NCBI GenBank assembly: GCA_947258695.1
Contig: CAMYJG010000015.1
Coordinates: 55,729-119,728 of the forward strand
Reading direction: 5' to 3'
Length of the DNA: 64,000 bases
Origin: an uncultured Ectothiorhodospiraceae bacterium
Lineage (GTDB): Bacteria; Pseudomonadota; Gammaproteobacteria; UBA6429; Thiohalophilaceae
Every line of letters starts with the position of its first letter. Positions within the stretch are counted from its first letter, which is position 1. The position numbers and the translations under genes are program-made. Below the pieces are notes generated by a model. That model saw nothing but the letters and a program-made list of their open reading frames with translations. It was not told where the DNA came from and made no database searches. Shown piece after piece: positions 27,423-37,892 of the stretch.

Positions 27423-28191
27423 GCCTCAAAACGCGCCAGTCCAAGCCTTCATCTTGTGATGCTACGTCTATCCACGAAGCCTCTGCATCCAGTGCTTCAC
27501 TCATTTTATCTCTAGCCAATGCAACAGTATTATTTTTATCACTAATATGCGATGCAACCAGGTACTGTAATCTCGATATATCTATCGCATTCAACAAATC
27601 TTTGGCCTGGCTGTTATTTAAATGACCAAAGTTTCCACCCACACGCTGCTTCAAGGAGGGTGGATAAGCACCGTTCGCTAACATCTCTTGATCATGATTC
27701 GCTTCCAGTATAAAAGCATCACATGCAGAGTATTGTTCTTCAATATACGGAGTAATTGAACCTGTATCGGTTAATACACCGAGCCGCCAATCACCATCAC
27801 TAAATACAAACTGGCAGGGTTCCCTGGCATCATGTGGTACTGGCACAGGTTGAATGTGAATGGCATTTATCTCAAATTGCTGATGGATATCAATGCAATT
27901 CCACAATCCAGATTCTATTAGTGTCTCAAGCTTTGCCGCTTTCGCTGTGCCGCGGCTCGACCAGACCGGGATGTTATATTTTTTTGCTAAACTGGCTACC
28001 CCGCGAACATGGTCACCATGTTCATGGGTAACCAAAATTGCACTTACCTGGTTCACTTCGCGGGAAAGTCGTTGCAAGCGGCGTTCTGTTTCTCGCATTG
28101 AAAAACCACAATCCACCAAAATTGCGGTGCCATCGACTTCGATTAACGTACAGTTACCACGACTACCACTGCCCAGTGAAGCAAATTGCAC
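27412..28191 (-). CDS. MBL-fold metallohydrolase (YycJ/WalJ-like)
   Basis: A 259-residue beta-lactamase-fold hydrolase with two-metal motif H56-x-H58-x-D60-H61 (THEHGDHVRG), further aspartate in GVLTDTG, and a late histidine in VASHISDKN. The N-terminal FASLGSGSRGN and the phosphate-site SGNCTL-like segment resemble the YycJ family of phosphodiesterase/5'-exonuclease-type enzymes. The last codons fall within palindromic element R2 copy 2. Start is ATG at 28191, upstream spacing to bamC is 27 bases. Confidence 0.85.
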   Translation of the reverse strand: MQFASLGSGSRGNCTLIEVDGTAILVDCGFSMRETERRLQRLSREVNQVSAILVTHEHGDHVRGVASLAKKYNIPVWSSRGTAKAAKLETLIESGLWNCIDIHQQFEINAIHIQPVPVPHDAREPCQFVFSDGDWRLGVLTDTGSITPYIEEQYSACDAFILEANHDQEMLANGAYPPSLKQRVGGNFGHLNNSQAKDLLNAIDISRLQYLVASHISDKNNTVALARDKMSEALDAEASWIDVASQDEGLDWRVLRHSL

Positions 28192-28218
28192 GTTAAACTT
28201 TCTCCAAGTTTTAAAGCT

Positions 28219-29304
28219 TTAATCTAGATAGGTTTTTAAGTCACTTAGTAACTGTTCTACAAAGCGAGCGTCAGCTTTCGCTCCTGTAGTTTCAGATATG
28301 CTGATAATCATTTTACCATTTTCATTAGCAACACTTAACAGGTAACGTTCTTTTAGTTTCACTGTGCTACCTGAAAATAGACTCGCAAACCAACCTTTAT
28401 CTTCTTTGATTTTTTCTTTAAATCCTTCAGTGATTTTTAAATAATACACACCATTTGAACGATCACGATCTTCAATAAATAATCCAATTCGATCTAATGC
28501 AATTCCTACGCGACGCCAGGTACGAGCAAAGCCTTCAGCCACTTGCAGTACCTTGGTTTCATCTTGTTCGATGATCTTAGTCCGTTCTGTCTCCGCTGAT
28601 TTGCTAACTAGTTTAATCGCATCTGATTTTCTGATATCTCTGAAAATTAAAAAGCGCTGGTACATTTCTGCTTCTAATTCCGGATCAGAAGGTCTGATCT
28701 CCCACCAGGTTGTAATAGCTGATATTTCTTCAGCCGCACGCTCTTTTAAGCCATGGTGAGTAATAAATACTCGGGTAACACCAGGCTTGTCGGTTTTTTC
28801 TAAACGCGCACGATATTTATCTCTGATTCCAGTAGATGTAATTTTACTAAGCAGTTTTGAAAACCAATTTGTTGGCAATGAAAATCTATTTTCCAACCAG
28901 TTAGTTTCCATCACACCGAGTTGTTTATCTTCCCTTTTAACCTCAAACCCTACCTTGGTAAAAAATGCTTTGAGTTGTGGCCAGACTTTTTCTGCTGTTG
29001 TATTAATTTCTAACCATTGCATTGCGCCATCACGAACAACTTTTACTCCCTCAGGATTAGCCGGTGTGATTTTTTTTCCCTTGTAATCGGTGTTCGCATA
29101 CGCTGAATAGGTCGAACTGGTCGAGCCTATGTTAGGAATATTAAGACCACTTCCAACATTTGGTTCTGTAAGATCGGGGGGTACTTCCAGTGATGAAGCG
29201 CTTAGATCCGCCTTATCAATAGTATAAACACCCTTCCATTCCGGCGTGCTTGAACAAGCTATTAAATTAATTAACAGCGCAACAACTAAAACTACACGTA
29301 ACAT
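28219..29304 (-). CDS. bamC: Outer membrane assembly lipoprotein BamC
   Basis: A lipoprotein of the BAM complex that inserts beta-barrel proteins into the outer membrane. The signal MLRVVLVVALLINLIAC ends in a lipobox with Cys17; an unstructured BamD-binding segment and two helix-grip domains follow (361 residues). A longer frame opening at 29370 would overlap dapA and lose the lipobox position, so the start at 29304 is chosen. It lies 19 bases after dapA, giving the common dapA-bamC order. Confidence 0.92.
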   Translation of the reverse strand: MLRVVLVVALLINLIACSSTPEWKGVYTIDKADLSASSLEVPPDLTEPNVGSGLNIPNIGSTSSTYSAYANTDYKGKKITPANPEGVKVVRDGAMQWLEINTTAEKVWPQLKAFFTKVGFEVKREDKQLGVMETNWLENRFSLPTNWFSKLLSKITSTGIRDKYRARLEKTDKPGVTRVFITHHGLKERAAEEISAITTWWEIRPSDPELEAEMYQRFLIFRDIRKSDAIKLVSKSAETERTKIIEQDETKVLQVAEGFARTWRRVGIALDRIGLFIEDRDRSNGVYYLKITEGFKEKIKEDKGWFASLFSGSTVKLKERYLLSVANENGKMIISISETTGAKADARFVEQLLSDLKTYLD

Positions 29305-29323
29305 ACAATTTCTCACTTCGAAT

Positions 29324-30202
29324 TTAAGACAACACTTTGGCCTGACGCATCGCCTGGCGTAGTGTTTCATGATACTGCTCGGACAAAACCGTTAGCGGTA
29401 AACGAATTCCGTTTGGTATTAGCCCCATCTCTGTTAAAGCCCATTTTACAGGTATTGGGTTCGCTTCTAGAAAAAGGTTCTGGTGTAAACCCAATAAATT
29501 TTCATTGATTGACGCCGCTTTTTCTTTTTCACCATTTAAGGCTGCTGTGCACATTTCATGCATCGCTGCCGGTGCCAGGTTTGCTGTCACGGAAATATCC
29601 CCTTTCGCACCCGATAAAATGGCTTCCATTGCCGTGGCATCATCTCCACTGTATACATCAAAATCATCACCACAACGCGAAACAATATCCGTGATACGAG
29701 AAATATCACCGGTCGCTTCTTTAACACCAACAATATTTGATATTTTCGATAAACGTTCAATGGTCTCCGGCAGCATATCGACCGCGGTCCGCCCAGGCAC
29801 ATTATATAAGATCTGTGGAATATCAACGGCTTCAGCGACGGCTTTGTGATGTAAATAAAGCCCTTCCTGAGTCGGTTTGTTGTAATACGGTGTCACCAAC
29901 AAGCAGGCATCAGCTCCCGCTTCTTTAGCACAGCTAGTGAGTGTGATCGCTTCAGTGGTCGAATTGGCACCGGTACCGGCGATCACTGGCACACGTCCAG
30001 ACGCCAGTTCAACGATACGTTTCACTAAAGTACAGTGCTCATGCTCATCTAAAGTGGCTGACTCACCAGTAGTACCTACCGCAATGATCGCATCAGTACC
30101 ATTTTTCACATGAAATTCAATGAGTTGCGCTAAAGCACTATCATCTACACTACCGTCAGATTGCATGGGCGTCACCAAAGCAACCATACTTCCTTGAAAC
30201 AT
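29324..30202 (-). CDS. dapA: 4-hydroxy-tetrahydrodipicolinate synthase
   Basis: First committed step of lysine and diaminopimelate synthesis, condensing pyruvate with aspartate semialdehyde. The Schiff-base lysine is K161 (VGVKEATGD), with T44/T45 in GTTGES, Y107 and Y133 completing the active site. The 292-residue length is standard. It heads the dapA-bamC unit. Confidence 0.97.
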   Translation of the reverse strand: MFQGSMVALVTPMQSDGSVDDSALAQLIEFHVKNGTDAIIAVGTTGESATLDEHEHCTLVKRIVELASGRVPVIAGTGANSTTEAITLTSCAKEAGADACLLVTPYYNKPTQEGLYLHHKAVAEAVDIPQILYNVPGRTAVDMLPETIERLSKISNIVGVKEATGDISRITDIVSRCGDDFDVYSGDDATAMEAILSGAKGDISVTANLAPAAMHEMCTAALNGEKEKAASINENLLGLHQNLFLEANPIPVKWALTEMGLIPNGIRLPLTVLSEQYHETLRQAMRQAKVLS

Positions 30203-30397
30203 GTCGATCCCCGTCTATGTCGGAAAAAAAGAAACGCAAATGGTACTTGCCACAAGCAGGGTAGACAAGTTTCCTGACTAAAATAGATGCTTTTCGGTGA
30301 ATAATTTCACTTAGAAGGGCATAAATATCCCCGTTTCGACAGCTTGCCCTGTTCAGAGTATGTTAGCTATACAAATAACTACAAGATGGAAACTATT

Positions 30398-31489
30398 ATG
30401 AGCGAACAAGACACCGGGACACGCGAAATTCGTATTAACCCGATTGTTCCAACTGAATCAGTGCTTATTGCCACAGCACGCTCGATGCGCCCGCAGAAAG
30501 CAGAAGAAGCAGCGCCACGTGATACCCGCAAACATGTAGAGCGTTGCCCGTTTTGCCTGGGAAATGAAGACAAAACACCACCAGAGATCACCCGTGCACC
30601 GTTAACCGGTGACGACTGGGAGATTCGTATCGTCGAAAACCTCTATCCTGTTTTAGGCGATGACAGGCAGAATCCTGACATGATTTTTGGCTTACAACAG
30701 GCAATCAATGGTTATGGCCGGCATGAAGTTATTGTCGATCACTCGCAACACGGTATTGCCATTCATGAAATGAGCTCGGCACATTTGTCATTGTTATTTC
30801 AAACCTACCAAAGTCGAATGAAAGAGCTTTATGATGCTGATGAACGCCTGAAATACGTTTTGGTATTTAAAAATTTTGGGCCCGCCGCCGGCGCCAGTAT
30901 GGCGCATACCCATAGCCAGATTATAGCGACTCCGGTTACGCCACAGAATGTACAGGACGAAGTCGAACATAGTAAAAAATACTACGATAAACACCACCAT
31001 TGTATTTTCTGTACCCTGGTAGATGAAGCATTAACCTACGAAGCAACTATTTATGATCGTGAATCGGGTAAAGTAGTCAGAAAAATTTATGTTGGGCAAT
31101 ATGTTGTAGAACGCGGGGAACACTTTATTGCAATTAAACCTTTTGCCAGTCGTTATGAATGGGAAGTCCATATTTTACCGCTGGTACACAAAAGTGACTT
31201 CATAACGGCAACCCAGGAAGAGCTGGATGATTTTGCCCAGGTTCTAAAACGTACCATGCAACGACTCGATTCCGTGATAGGCGGTGCGCAATATAATTAT
31301 TTCTTGCATACCATTCCTGTCGACCAACAATATGATGAGTTCCAGGACAGTTATCACTGGCACCTGGAGATTTGTCCACGCACCAGTATTCCCTCAGGAT
31401 TTGAGCTCGGTTCAGGACTATTCGTCAACACGGTCAGCCCGGAAGATGCGGCGGTTCAATTGAGCAACGTCGCTCTTGATGAAGAGTAA
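30398..31489 (+). CDS. Galactose-1-phosphate uridylyltransferase-like HIT-superfamily protein
   Basis: A 363-residue GalT-like nucleotidyltransferase with two HIT-like halves. The active-site motif reads HTHSQ instead of the HPHxQ usual for GalT. Zinc-type cysteine pairs CPFC and CIFC and the C-terminal HWHLEICPR are present. It may act on another sugar phosphate, as ADP-glucose phosphorylase-like relatives do. No other Leloir pathway gene is nearby. The frame is open from 30344; the ATG at 30398 opens the recognisable protein, with a weak GGA upstream. Confidence 0.78.
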   Translation: MSEQDTGTREIRINPIVPTESVLIATARSMRPQKAEEAAPRDTRKHVERCPFCLGNEDKTPPEITRAPLTGDDWEIRIVENLYPVLGDDRQNPDMIFGLQQAINGYGRHEVIVDHSQHGIAIHEMSSAHLSLLFQTYQSRMKELYDADERLKYVLVFKNFGPAAGASMAHTHSQIIATPVTPQNVQDEVEHSKKYYDKHHHCIFCTLVDEALTYEATIYDRESGKVVRKIYVGQYVVERGEHFIAIKPFASRYEWEVHILPLVHKSDFITATQEELDDFAQVLKRTMQRLDSVIGGAQYNYFLHTIPVDQQYDEFQDSYHWHLEICPRTSIPSGFELGSGLFVNTVSPEDAAVQLSNVALDEE

Positions 31490-31569
31490 TGGTTAAGCAT
31501 ATTTAATACTTGCTCCTTTGAAAAGAACGAGTAGTATTCAAATATTCAAAACTATACTAAGGTAGAAGT

Positions 31570-32052
31570 ATGACTGTTGAAGTTGGTAAAAAAGTTCCTG
31601 CATTTAAAATCCCCGCCACTGGCGATCAAACTATCTCTCTCTCAAGCCTGAAAGGGAAAAATATCGTCATTTATTTTTATCCTAAAGATAATACTCCCGG
31701 CTGTACGACAGAAGGACAGGATTTCAGGGATAGCATGGCAAAATTTAAACGACAAAACTGTGTTATTTTAGGTGTCTCTCGCGATACCCTACGCACTCAT
31801 GAAAACTTTAAAGCGAAACATAAATTTCCTTTTGAATTACTTGCCGATACTGAAGAAGAATTATGTAACTTGTTCGACGTTATTAAGCTGAAAAATTTAT
31901 ACGGCAAAAAACATCTCGGTATTGAACGCAGTACTTTTTTACTCAATGACAAGGGTGTTTTAAAACAAGAATGGCGAAAAGTTAAAGTGAAAGAACATGT
32001 CGACGAAGTATTAAAAGCAGTAAAAACTCTGAATAAGGAAAGCAAAAAATAA
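31570..32052 (+). CDS. bcp: Peroxiredoxin of the Bcp/PrxQ family
   Basis: A thiol peroxidase of 160 residues. The peroxidatic cysteine is C45 in TPGCTTEG. The resolving cysteine five residues later in many members (as in E. coli) is glutamine here, so the protein is either 1-Cys or uses another cysteine (QNCVIL or EELCNLF). It lies 2 bases before phoH2 and probably shares its transcript. Confidence 0.92.
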   Translation: MTVEVGKKVPAFKIPATGDQTISLSSLKGKNIVIYFYPKDNTPGCTTEGQDFRDSMAKFKRQNCVILGVSRDTLRTHENFKAKHKFPFELLADTEEELCNLFDVIKLKNLYGKKHLGIERSTFLLNDKGVLKQEWRKVKVKEHVDEVLKAVKTLNKESKK

Positions 32053-32054
32053 TT

Positions 32055-33476
32055 ATGAAATCACGCCTGTTTGTTTTGGATACCAATGTATTAATGCATG
32101 ATCCAAGTGCATTATTTCGATTTCAGGAACATGATCTTTTTTTACCCATGATGGTATTAGAAGAACTGGATAACAATAAAAAAGGACGTTCAGAAGTTGC
32201 CCGCAATGCCAGGCAAGCCAGTCGATTTATTGAAGAGTTAGTTTCAGATAAAACACCTGAAGAGATTCACTCTGGTATTACGCTCAATTCCAGAATCAAT
32301 AATGAAGAAGAAAATAACACCTCTAGCGGAAAACTTTTCTTCCAAACCCGCTCTTATGATGAGGCTCTGCCTGATTACCTGCCTGGTAGCTTGCCCGATA
32401 ATAATATTCTTGGCACAACCTTAGCTTTACATGACAAATTTGATGACAAGGATATTACCTTAGTTACAAAAGATATTAACCTGAGGATTAAAGCAACCGC
32501 ACTGGGCATCAAAGTAGAAGACTATCATAATGACCGGGTTCTCGAGGATGTTGATCTTTTATATACCGGCACCATCAAACTTAAAGATGATTTCTGGGAC
32601 CAGCATGCCAGGGAGATGGACTCCTGGCTTGAAGAAGGACGCACTTTTTATAAATTGCATGGCCCCGAAGTAAAAAACTGGCACCCCAATGCATTTATTA
32701 GTAGTCAGGATGAGGAACAGCCGTTTGATGCACTAGTTAGAAGTGTGGATGAAGATACCGCGGTAATTGAAACCACCAAAGACTTTCAAAGTAGCTCACA
32801 TTCTGTATGGGGAATTAATGCGCGAAACCAGGAACAAAGTTATGCACTCAACCTACTCATGGATCCAGAGATTGATTTTGTGAGCTTAATTGGTATGGCG
32901 GGAACAGGTAAAACATTGTTAACCCTTGCTGCCGGTTTAGAACAAACTCTTGAGCAGCAAATTTATTCAGAAATCATTATGACGCGGGTTACTATACCTG
33001 TCGGAGAAGACATAGGTTTTTTACCGGGTACCGAAGAAGAAAAAATGACACCCTGGATGGGTGCACTAATGGATAATCTTGAAGTTTTAAATAAAACAGA
33101 AAGTGATCCATCGGACTCCAGTTTTTCCAGTGAATGGGGACAAGCCGTTACCAATGACTTAATTTCAAACAGAATTAAAATTCGTTCTATTAATTTTATG
33201 CGCGGCCGTACTTTTTTGAATCGCTATATCATTATTGATGAAGCACAAAACCTGACTTCGCATCAATTGAAAACATTAATCACCCGTAGTGGCCCGGGTA
33301 CCAAAATTGTTTGCTTAGGCAATATTGCGCAAATTGATACACCTTATTTAACCGAAACAACCTCGGGCTTAACTTACGTCATTGATCGGTTTAAACACTG
33401 GGAACACAGTGGCCATATCACGCTTATCCGCGGCGAACGATCGCGCCTGGCGGATTATGCTTCGGAGACATTATAA
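32055..33476 (+). CDS. PhoH2: PIN domain fused to PhoH-type ATPase
   Basis: A 473-residue fusion. The N-terminal PIN domain (1-145) has acidic residues in LDTNVLMHDP, EELD and later VTKDIN; the C-terminal PhoH domain has Walker A GMAGTGKT and Walker B IIIDEAQN. Such proteins are ATP-dependent RNA-acting nuclease/helicases. The fused form here lies two bases after bcp. Confidence 0.92.
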   Translation: MKSRLFVLDTNVLMHDPSALFRFQEHDLFLPMMVLEELDNNKKGRSEVARNARQASRFIEELVSDKTPEEIHSGITLNSRINNEEENNTSSGKLFFQTRSYDEALPDYLPGSLPDNNILGTTLALHDKFDDKDITLVTKDINLRIKATALGIKVEDYHNDRVLEDVDLLYTGTIKLKDDFWDQHAREMDSWLEEGRTFYKLHGPEVKNWHPNAFISSQDEEQPFDALVRSVDEDTAVIETTKDFQSSSHSVWGINARNQEQSYALNLLMDPEIDFVSLIGMAGTGKTLLTLAAGLEQTLEQQIYSEIIMTRVTIPVGEDIGFLPGTEEEKMTPWMGALMDNLEVLNKTESDPSDSSFSSEWGQAVTNDLISNRIKIRSINFMRGRTFLNRYIIIDEAQNLTSHQLKTLITRSGPGTKIVCLGNIAQIDTPYLTETTSGLTYVIDRFKHWEHSGHITLIRGERSRLADYASETL

Positions 33477-33485
33477 GTAAAGAAA

Positions 33486-34549
33486 TTATTCTGCTGCGAC
33501 TTCTGCGGGCTCGTTGCCTGGTTCAATTCTGGGCCAGGCATGTAATACCGCACTCACCAAAGTTGCGAGCGGTATCGCAAAAAAGACTCCCCAGAAACCC
33601 CATAAGCCACCAAATACCAGTACGCTGACAATAATGGCGATGGGATGAAGATTGACTAATCCTGAAAATAACCAGGGAACAAGTACTGTTCCATCAAGTG
33701 CCTGGCTAACCCCGAAGAAACCGACTAACCAGAAAAACTCATTACTCCAACCCCATTGGAAAAAGGCTATCAAGACAACGGGAATGGTAACGACTGCCGC
33801 ACCAATATAAGGAACTAAAACAGATAAACCCACCAGCACTGATAATAAAATCGCGTATTTAATTCCCAGAATAGCAAAACCAATATAGGTGACTACTCCA
33901 ACAATCATAATCTCCCAGAATTTACCACGAATGTATTTACCCAGTTGTAAATCCATTTCATCTGATACTTGTGAAACCAGGCTACGATCTTGTGGCAACA
34001 TGCTGCCAAACCATTTCCAGATACGCTCCTTGTCTTTCATAAACAAAAACACAAGAACAGGCACAAGAAAAATATAAACAGCCAGCGTGATTAATCCAGG
34101 AATAGATGAAAGTGACAGGCTGACAATGTGTGAACCCATATCTGTTATCTCACGATTAATTAAATCGACCAGCTCTTTAACCTGAGCCTCGGAGATAAAC
34201 GGATAAATTTCAGGTAACTGTAATAATAACTGCTGCCCCTCGGTTAAATATCGTGGTAACTCGGTAAAGAGTTCACTTAACTGGCAACACCAAAGAAGAG
34301 AAAGATTAAAAAGGCGACAAAAACAAGAAAGACAAGAACAACCGCGGTAATTCGATTGGAACCAAACTGTTGCATTCGACGTACAACACCTTCAAGAAGA
34401 TAGGCAATAACTACCGACGCTAAAACAGGCAATAACATATCACCCATGGTCAGAATGATCGTTGAACCTACAACCAGCACAGCAGTTAACACGAGTGCCT
34501 GAGGATCTGAAAAATACCGGTTATACCATGCCTTTACAAACTCAATCAT
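33486..34549 (-). pseudogene. AI-2E/PerM-type permease gene, frameshifted
   Basis: Two pieces of one AI-2E/PerM-type (UPF0118) permease lie in different frames. The N-terminal piece (34277-34549) encodes MIEFVKAW...FLFFGVAS and stops. The remaining frame is open from about 34285 and reads QLSELFTELPRYLTEGQ straight into the large C-terminal piece (33486-34139). The total of 1064 bases fits a ~355-residue family member minus or plus one frame-breaking indel near 34280. It is either a pseudogene or an assembly/sequencing error. Its 5' end overlaps the upstream small gene by 8 bases. Confidence 0.85.
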
Positions 34550-34907
34550 TCAGCACTATCCTGTTTTTTTGTTCCACAAGCATATCGTACTGCTTACTGA
34601 AGATGACTTCCAGTTCGTCAATAACTTCAATGGCATCACGACCTTGCAACATATTTTGGCTGACTAATGACGCGGTTTCATTCAGGAGTTTATCTTTATT
34701 AAGCATTGGGTAGGTCGCTGATAAACGTTTTATCGCAATAACTACCGATTCATTTTCAGGGCGGGGAATGTTTTCAGGTGGAGCAATGTCTTCTTCAACA
34801 ACTTTATGGCGTGAAGCCAGAAATTCAGCGAAGTCTAATAACTGTTGAGCAACCTCATCCGGAAGCTCACGGTAATATTCAAGTAGTTTCTTTGTACTTT
34901 TTTTCAC
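34542..34907 (-). CDS. Small conserved protein, DUF2281-like N-terminus
   Basis: A 121-residue acidic, helical protein. The N-terminus (KLLEYYRELPDEVAQQLLDFAEFLASRH) resembles DUF2281-type or antitoxin-like small proteins. The C-terminal half is helical with no motif I recognise. No toxin gene is adjacent: its neighbours are the broken permease, which it overlaps by 8 bases, and a LysR regulator. Function unknown. Confidence 0.6.
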   Translation of the reverse strand: MKKSTKKLLEYYRELPDEVAQQLLDFAEFLASRHKVVEEDIAPPENIPRPENESVVIAIKRLSATYPMLNKDKLLNETASLVSQNMLQGRDAIEVIDELEVIFSKQYDMLVEQKNRIVLND

Positions 34908-34926
34908 TCAATCAATCTAAGTTTTA

Positions 34927-35838
34927 TTAGCTCTCATCAGCATGATATGACTTGCAATAATTTCTCGCAAAACTCAGCAACTCATCCATAGCTCGCATAC
35001 GGAACTTTTGTTTTTGATGGACGAAAGAAAATGGACGAACAATCGGAGGATCGGTCTTAATTGCCACTAAAGTGCCTAACTTCACTTCTTTTTGGATTGT
35101 CGCTGAAGATATGACTGAGATACCCATACCAGCCTCTACTGCCCCTTTAATGGCTTCTAAACTACCAAGCTCCATCGATATACTTAAATCAGTCGGTCTC
35201 ATTCCAGCAACATGCATACTTTCAAGCATAACTTCACGGGTACCAGAACCTTCTTCACGACAAATAAATGGAAAATCAATTAACCGGTTAAGTGGGATCA
35301 TCTCTTCATTTGCTAACTCATGACCAGGAGGAACAATTACCACTAACTGATCGGTACTACACTCTTCAACAACCAGGTTTTTATTAGTCACAGGTGCTTC
35401 GACAACACCCAGGTCAATCGCATTATTTTCCACTTGAGAAACAATACCATCTGTATTCGCCACTTTTAAGCGAACCGTCACATCGGGGTTTTCTGCTTTA
35501 AAATCACCGAGTAAAACTGGCAACATATATTCTGCGATCGTGGTACTCGCCCCGAGAATCAACACACCACTAATATCACCGGTTAATTGTCTTACCGAGT
35601 TATCCATTTCTGAATACACTGCAAATATCCGTTCCGCGCATTCATAAACTTTTTTCCCTGCCTCGGTTAAACTGATTCGATTATGAGTACGATCGAATAA
35701 CCGGGTATTGTACTGTTCTTCAAGCTGACGAACCTGGAAAGTCACCGCCGGTTGCGTCATATGCAACTCCTCTGCTGCTTTGGTGAAACTCAATAATCGC
35801 GCAACGGTGTAAAATACTTGTAAACGTCTATCAGCCAT
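34927..35838 (-). CDS. LysR family transcriptional regulator
   Basis: A 303-residue LysR protein: winged helix-turn-helix at 1-62 (FTKAAEELHMTQPAVTFQVRQLE) and a periplasmic-binding-like effector domain at about 90-295. The effector domain resembles CysB/CbbR-type members (GASTTIAEYMLP, CREEGSGTREV). Most such regulators control a divergent gene, but the nearest is 285 bases away and codes in the same direction, so no target is evident. The gap 35839-36123 holds no gene I can support. Confidence 0.9.
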   Translation of the reverse strand: MADRRLQVFYTVARLLSFTKAAEELHMTQPAVTFQVRQLEEQYNTRLFDRTHNRISLTEAGKKVYECAERIFAVYSEMDNSVRQLTGDISGVLILGASTTIAEYMLPVLLGDFKAENPDVTVRLKVANTDGIVSQVENNAIDLGVVEAPVTNKNLVVEECSTDQLVVIVPPGHELANEEMIPLNRLIDFPFICREEGSGTREVMLESMHVAGMRPTDLSISMELGSLEAIKGAVEAGMGISVISSATIQKEVKLGTLVAIKTDPPIVRPFSFVHQKQKFRMRAMDELLSFARNYCKSYHADES

Positions 35839-36123
35839 AATTCCTTCTCGACAGTGTGCCTGCCTATTATTTTATTCTATGTATACATTCGGAAAACTTA
35901 AGGGGGCGAAGGATAACAGGGTTCAAGGAAAACATGAATAGATACTACGGGTTAGAACTTAATAATATGATGAAATTGGGAGAAAATAACCCCTTCATTT
36001 TCAAAGAAAATTCTTTTCTATAGGGTGATTGCTCTGTTTTTTAGGCTTAGGATTAGGCCGGCTTAATTTAAACGATATTAGAGTTTCTGATATCCATTTT
36101 TCTGCTCAAACATTATCTTGAAA

Positions 36124-37695
36124 CTAGGTCTCATCGTCAAACTGTTCAACCATTACTCTCAACTGTAAGGTCTGTTCTGCAAGACTTTCACTGGTTTGTT
36201 GGGTTTCCTGGGCATTTTGAGAAGTCTGATTAGACAGTTCATTAATGTGCTCAATATTACGGCTCACTTCTTCTGCCACGGTATTTTGCTTTTCGCTTGC
36301 TGTAGAAATCTGGGTATTCATATCATTGATCACAGACACAGAGCCTGATATTTCAGCGAGGGCTTCAGCCGACTCTTCGACCTGATTCACCCCTTCAGCA
36401 GCCCGCTTGCTCACTTCTCCCATATTTGACACTGCACCCGCCACGCCTTGTTGCAGCCTCTCAATCATTTCTTGAATTTCCTGCGTTGCATTATGGGAAC
36501 GACTGGCTAAAGAACGCACCTCATCGGCCACAACAGCAAATCCCCTACCTTGCTCTCCTGCCCGTGCGGCTTCAATGGCAGCGTTTAATGCCAATAAGTT
36601 CGTTTGTTCGGCAATACCACGAATCACATCCAGTACGCCGCCGATATTGATGCTGTCAGTTTTTAACTGCAAAATGGATTCAGAAGCAGTAGAAATGTGT
36701 GCATCGAGTGAATCAATAATGCCTATCGCTTCGGTTATGGTAACCGCTCCCTGTTGAGCCATCTTACTCGCATCATGTGTAGCTTGTGCCGCATTACTGG
36801 TACTGGAAGCAACCTCATGTACAGCCGCAGTCATTTCATTAACTGCCGTGGCCACCCTTTCAATTTCTTGCTGTTGCTGATTAATACCCACATTGGTGGC
36901 ACTAACAATATCTGCACTTTTTTGTGCTTCGTCGCTAAGCTGACCGGTCGCTTGTTCAAAGCGTTTTACCACTGTTCTAATTTTTCCCATTAACATACGA
37001 ATGGACAGTCGAATCTGACTAATATCATCCACTTTTCCATAATAAGCGAATTGCATTACCGGGTTATCCACGACAGCTTTTGAACGATGTAATAGTTTCT
37101 GAAAATCACGCATTTGATACCATACGGCAGCACCCCAGATAAGACTGCCCCCCAGCCAGCTAAGCCCAGCCACAGCTTTAGTGACAATGCCTGTTGCCAT
37201 TAGTGCAAATAAGATCAGCAAAAGAACCGATGATCCCGTAAGCATGAGTTTATGTAAAAAGCTGAAGCTTTTAAGTCTTAGCTTTTTACCGCTTAATATT
37301 TTTTTATATATAGCGTCCGCTCTTTTAACTAGTACATCTAGCGCTTTCACCCGGGTCGACTCATACCCTGTTATCTCACCATTTTTTGTTACCGGGGTAA
37401 CAAAGGTATCGACCCAGTAGTAGTCGCCTGATTTACAGCGATTTTTCACCATCCCCATCCAGGGCTTTCCTTGCTTAATGGTTTCCCATAAATCGGCAAA
37501 AGCTTCTGCAGGCATATCTGGATGCCGAACCATATTGTGATTTTTACCCAACAATTCGTCGGCAGAAAAACCACTAATATCAATAAAGTCTTTATTTACA
37601 TAGGTCACAGCACCCTTTAGATCCGTTGTGGAAATAATAACAGAGTTATTTTCTAAGGAAACTTCATTATCTGTGACGGGCAGATTCTTTTTCAT
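36124..37695 (-). CDS. Aer-like PAS chemoreceptor
   Basis: A 523-residue energy- or redox-type chemoreceptor. The N-terminal PAS domain (about 20-125; [11 protein letters not shown] at its end, [21 protein letters not shown]) is followed by a short hydrophobic hairpin (150-190) and a signalling domain with [20 protein letters not shown]. No periplasmic domain is present, as in Aer. The PAS FAD-binding residues cannot be confirmed by eye. It has its own sigma-28-like promoter. Confidence 0.9.
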   Translation of the reverse strand: MKKNLPVTDNEVSLENNSVIISTTDLKGAVTYVNKDFIDISGFSADELLGKNHNMVRHPDMPAEAFADLWETIKQGKPWMGMVKNRCKSGDYYWVDTFVTPVTKNGEITGYESTRVKALDVLVKRADAIYKKILSGKKLRLKSFSFLHKLMLTGSSVLLLILFALMATGIVTKAVAGLSWLGGSLIWGAAVWYQMRDFQKLLHRSKAVVDNPVMQFAYYGKVDDISQIRLSIRMLMGKIRTVVKRFEQATGQLSDEAQKSADIVSATNVGINQQQQEIERVATAVNEMTAAVHEVASSTSNAAQATHDASKMAQQGAVTITEAIGIIDSLDAHISTASESILQLKTDSINIGGVLDVIRGIAEQTNLLALNAAIEAARAGEQGRGFAVVADEVRSLASRSHNATQEIQEMIERLQQGVAGAVSNMGEVSKRAAEGVNQVEESAEALAEISGSVSVINDMNTQISTASEKQNTVAEEVSRNIEHINELSNQTSQNAQETQQTSESLAEQTLQLRVMVEQFDDET

Positions 37696-37743
37696 AGGGC
37701 CAACTTTTTTATTACTTAAATATTTTAGAATTTCATACCTGTT

Positions 37744-37771
37744 TTATCGTACAATATTTCATTAAACTTTA
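37744..37771 (-). promoter_or_regulatory. Sigma-28 (FliA)-like promoter for PAS chemoreceptor
   Basis: The minus strand reads TAAAGTTT, 12 bases, TACGATAA: perfect -35 and 6 of 8 at -10, with spacing one longer than ideal. It is 49 bases upstream of the start. The other chemoreceptor in the window has the same arrangement. Confidence 0.65.
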
Positions 37772-37892
37772 GAGGGACTTGCAACTTTCTCATTTTTTCT
37801 TTAATAACGTCTTGCACATTAATTGCATTTCAGCCTTATAATCACCACACTTAATATTGCATATTTGTCTAACTCAACCTGGATTTATTTAA

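Noticed and set aside
30398..31489. Canonical GalT in a galactose pathway
   Set aside because: The active site reads HTHSQ and no galK, galE or galM lies nearby, so only a GalT-like name is justified.
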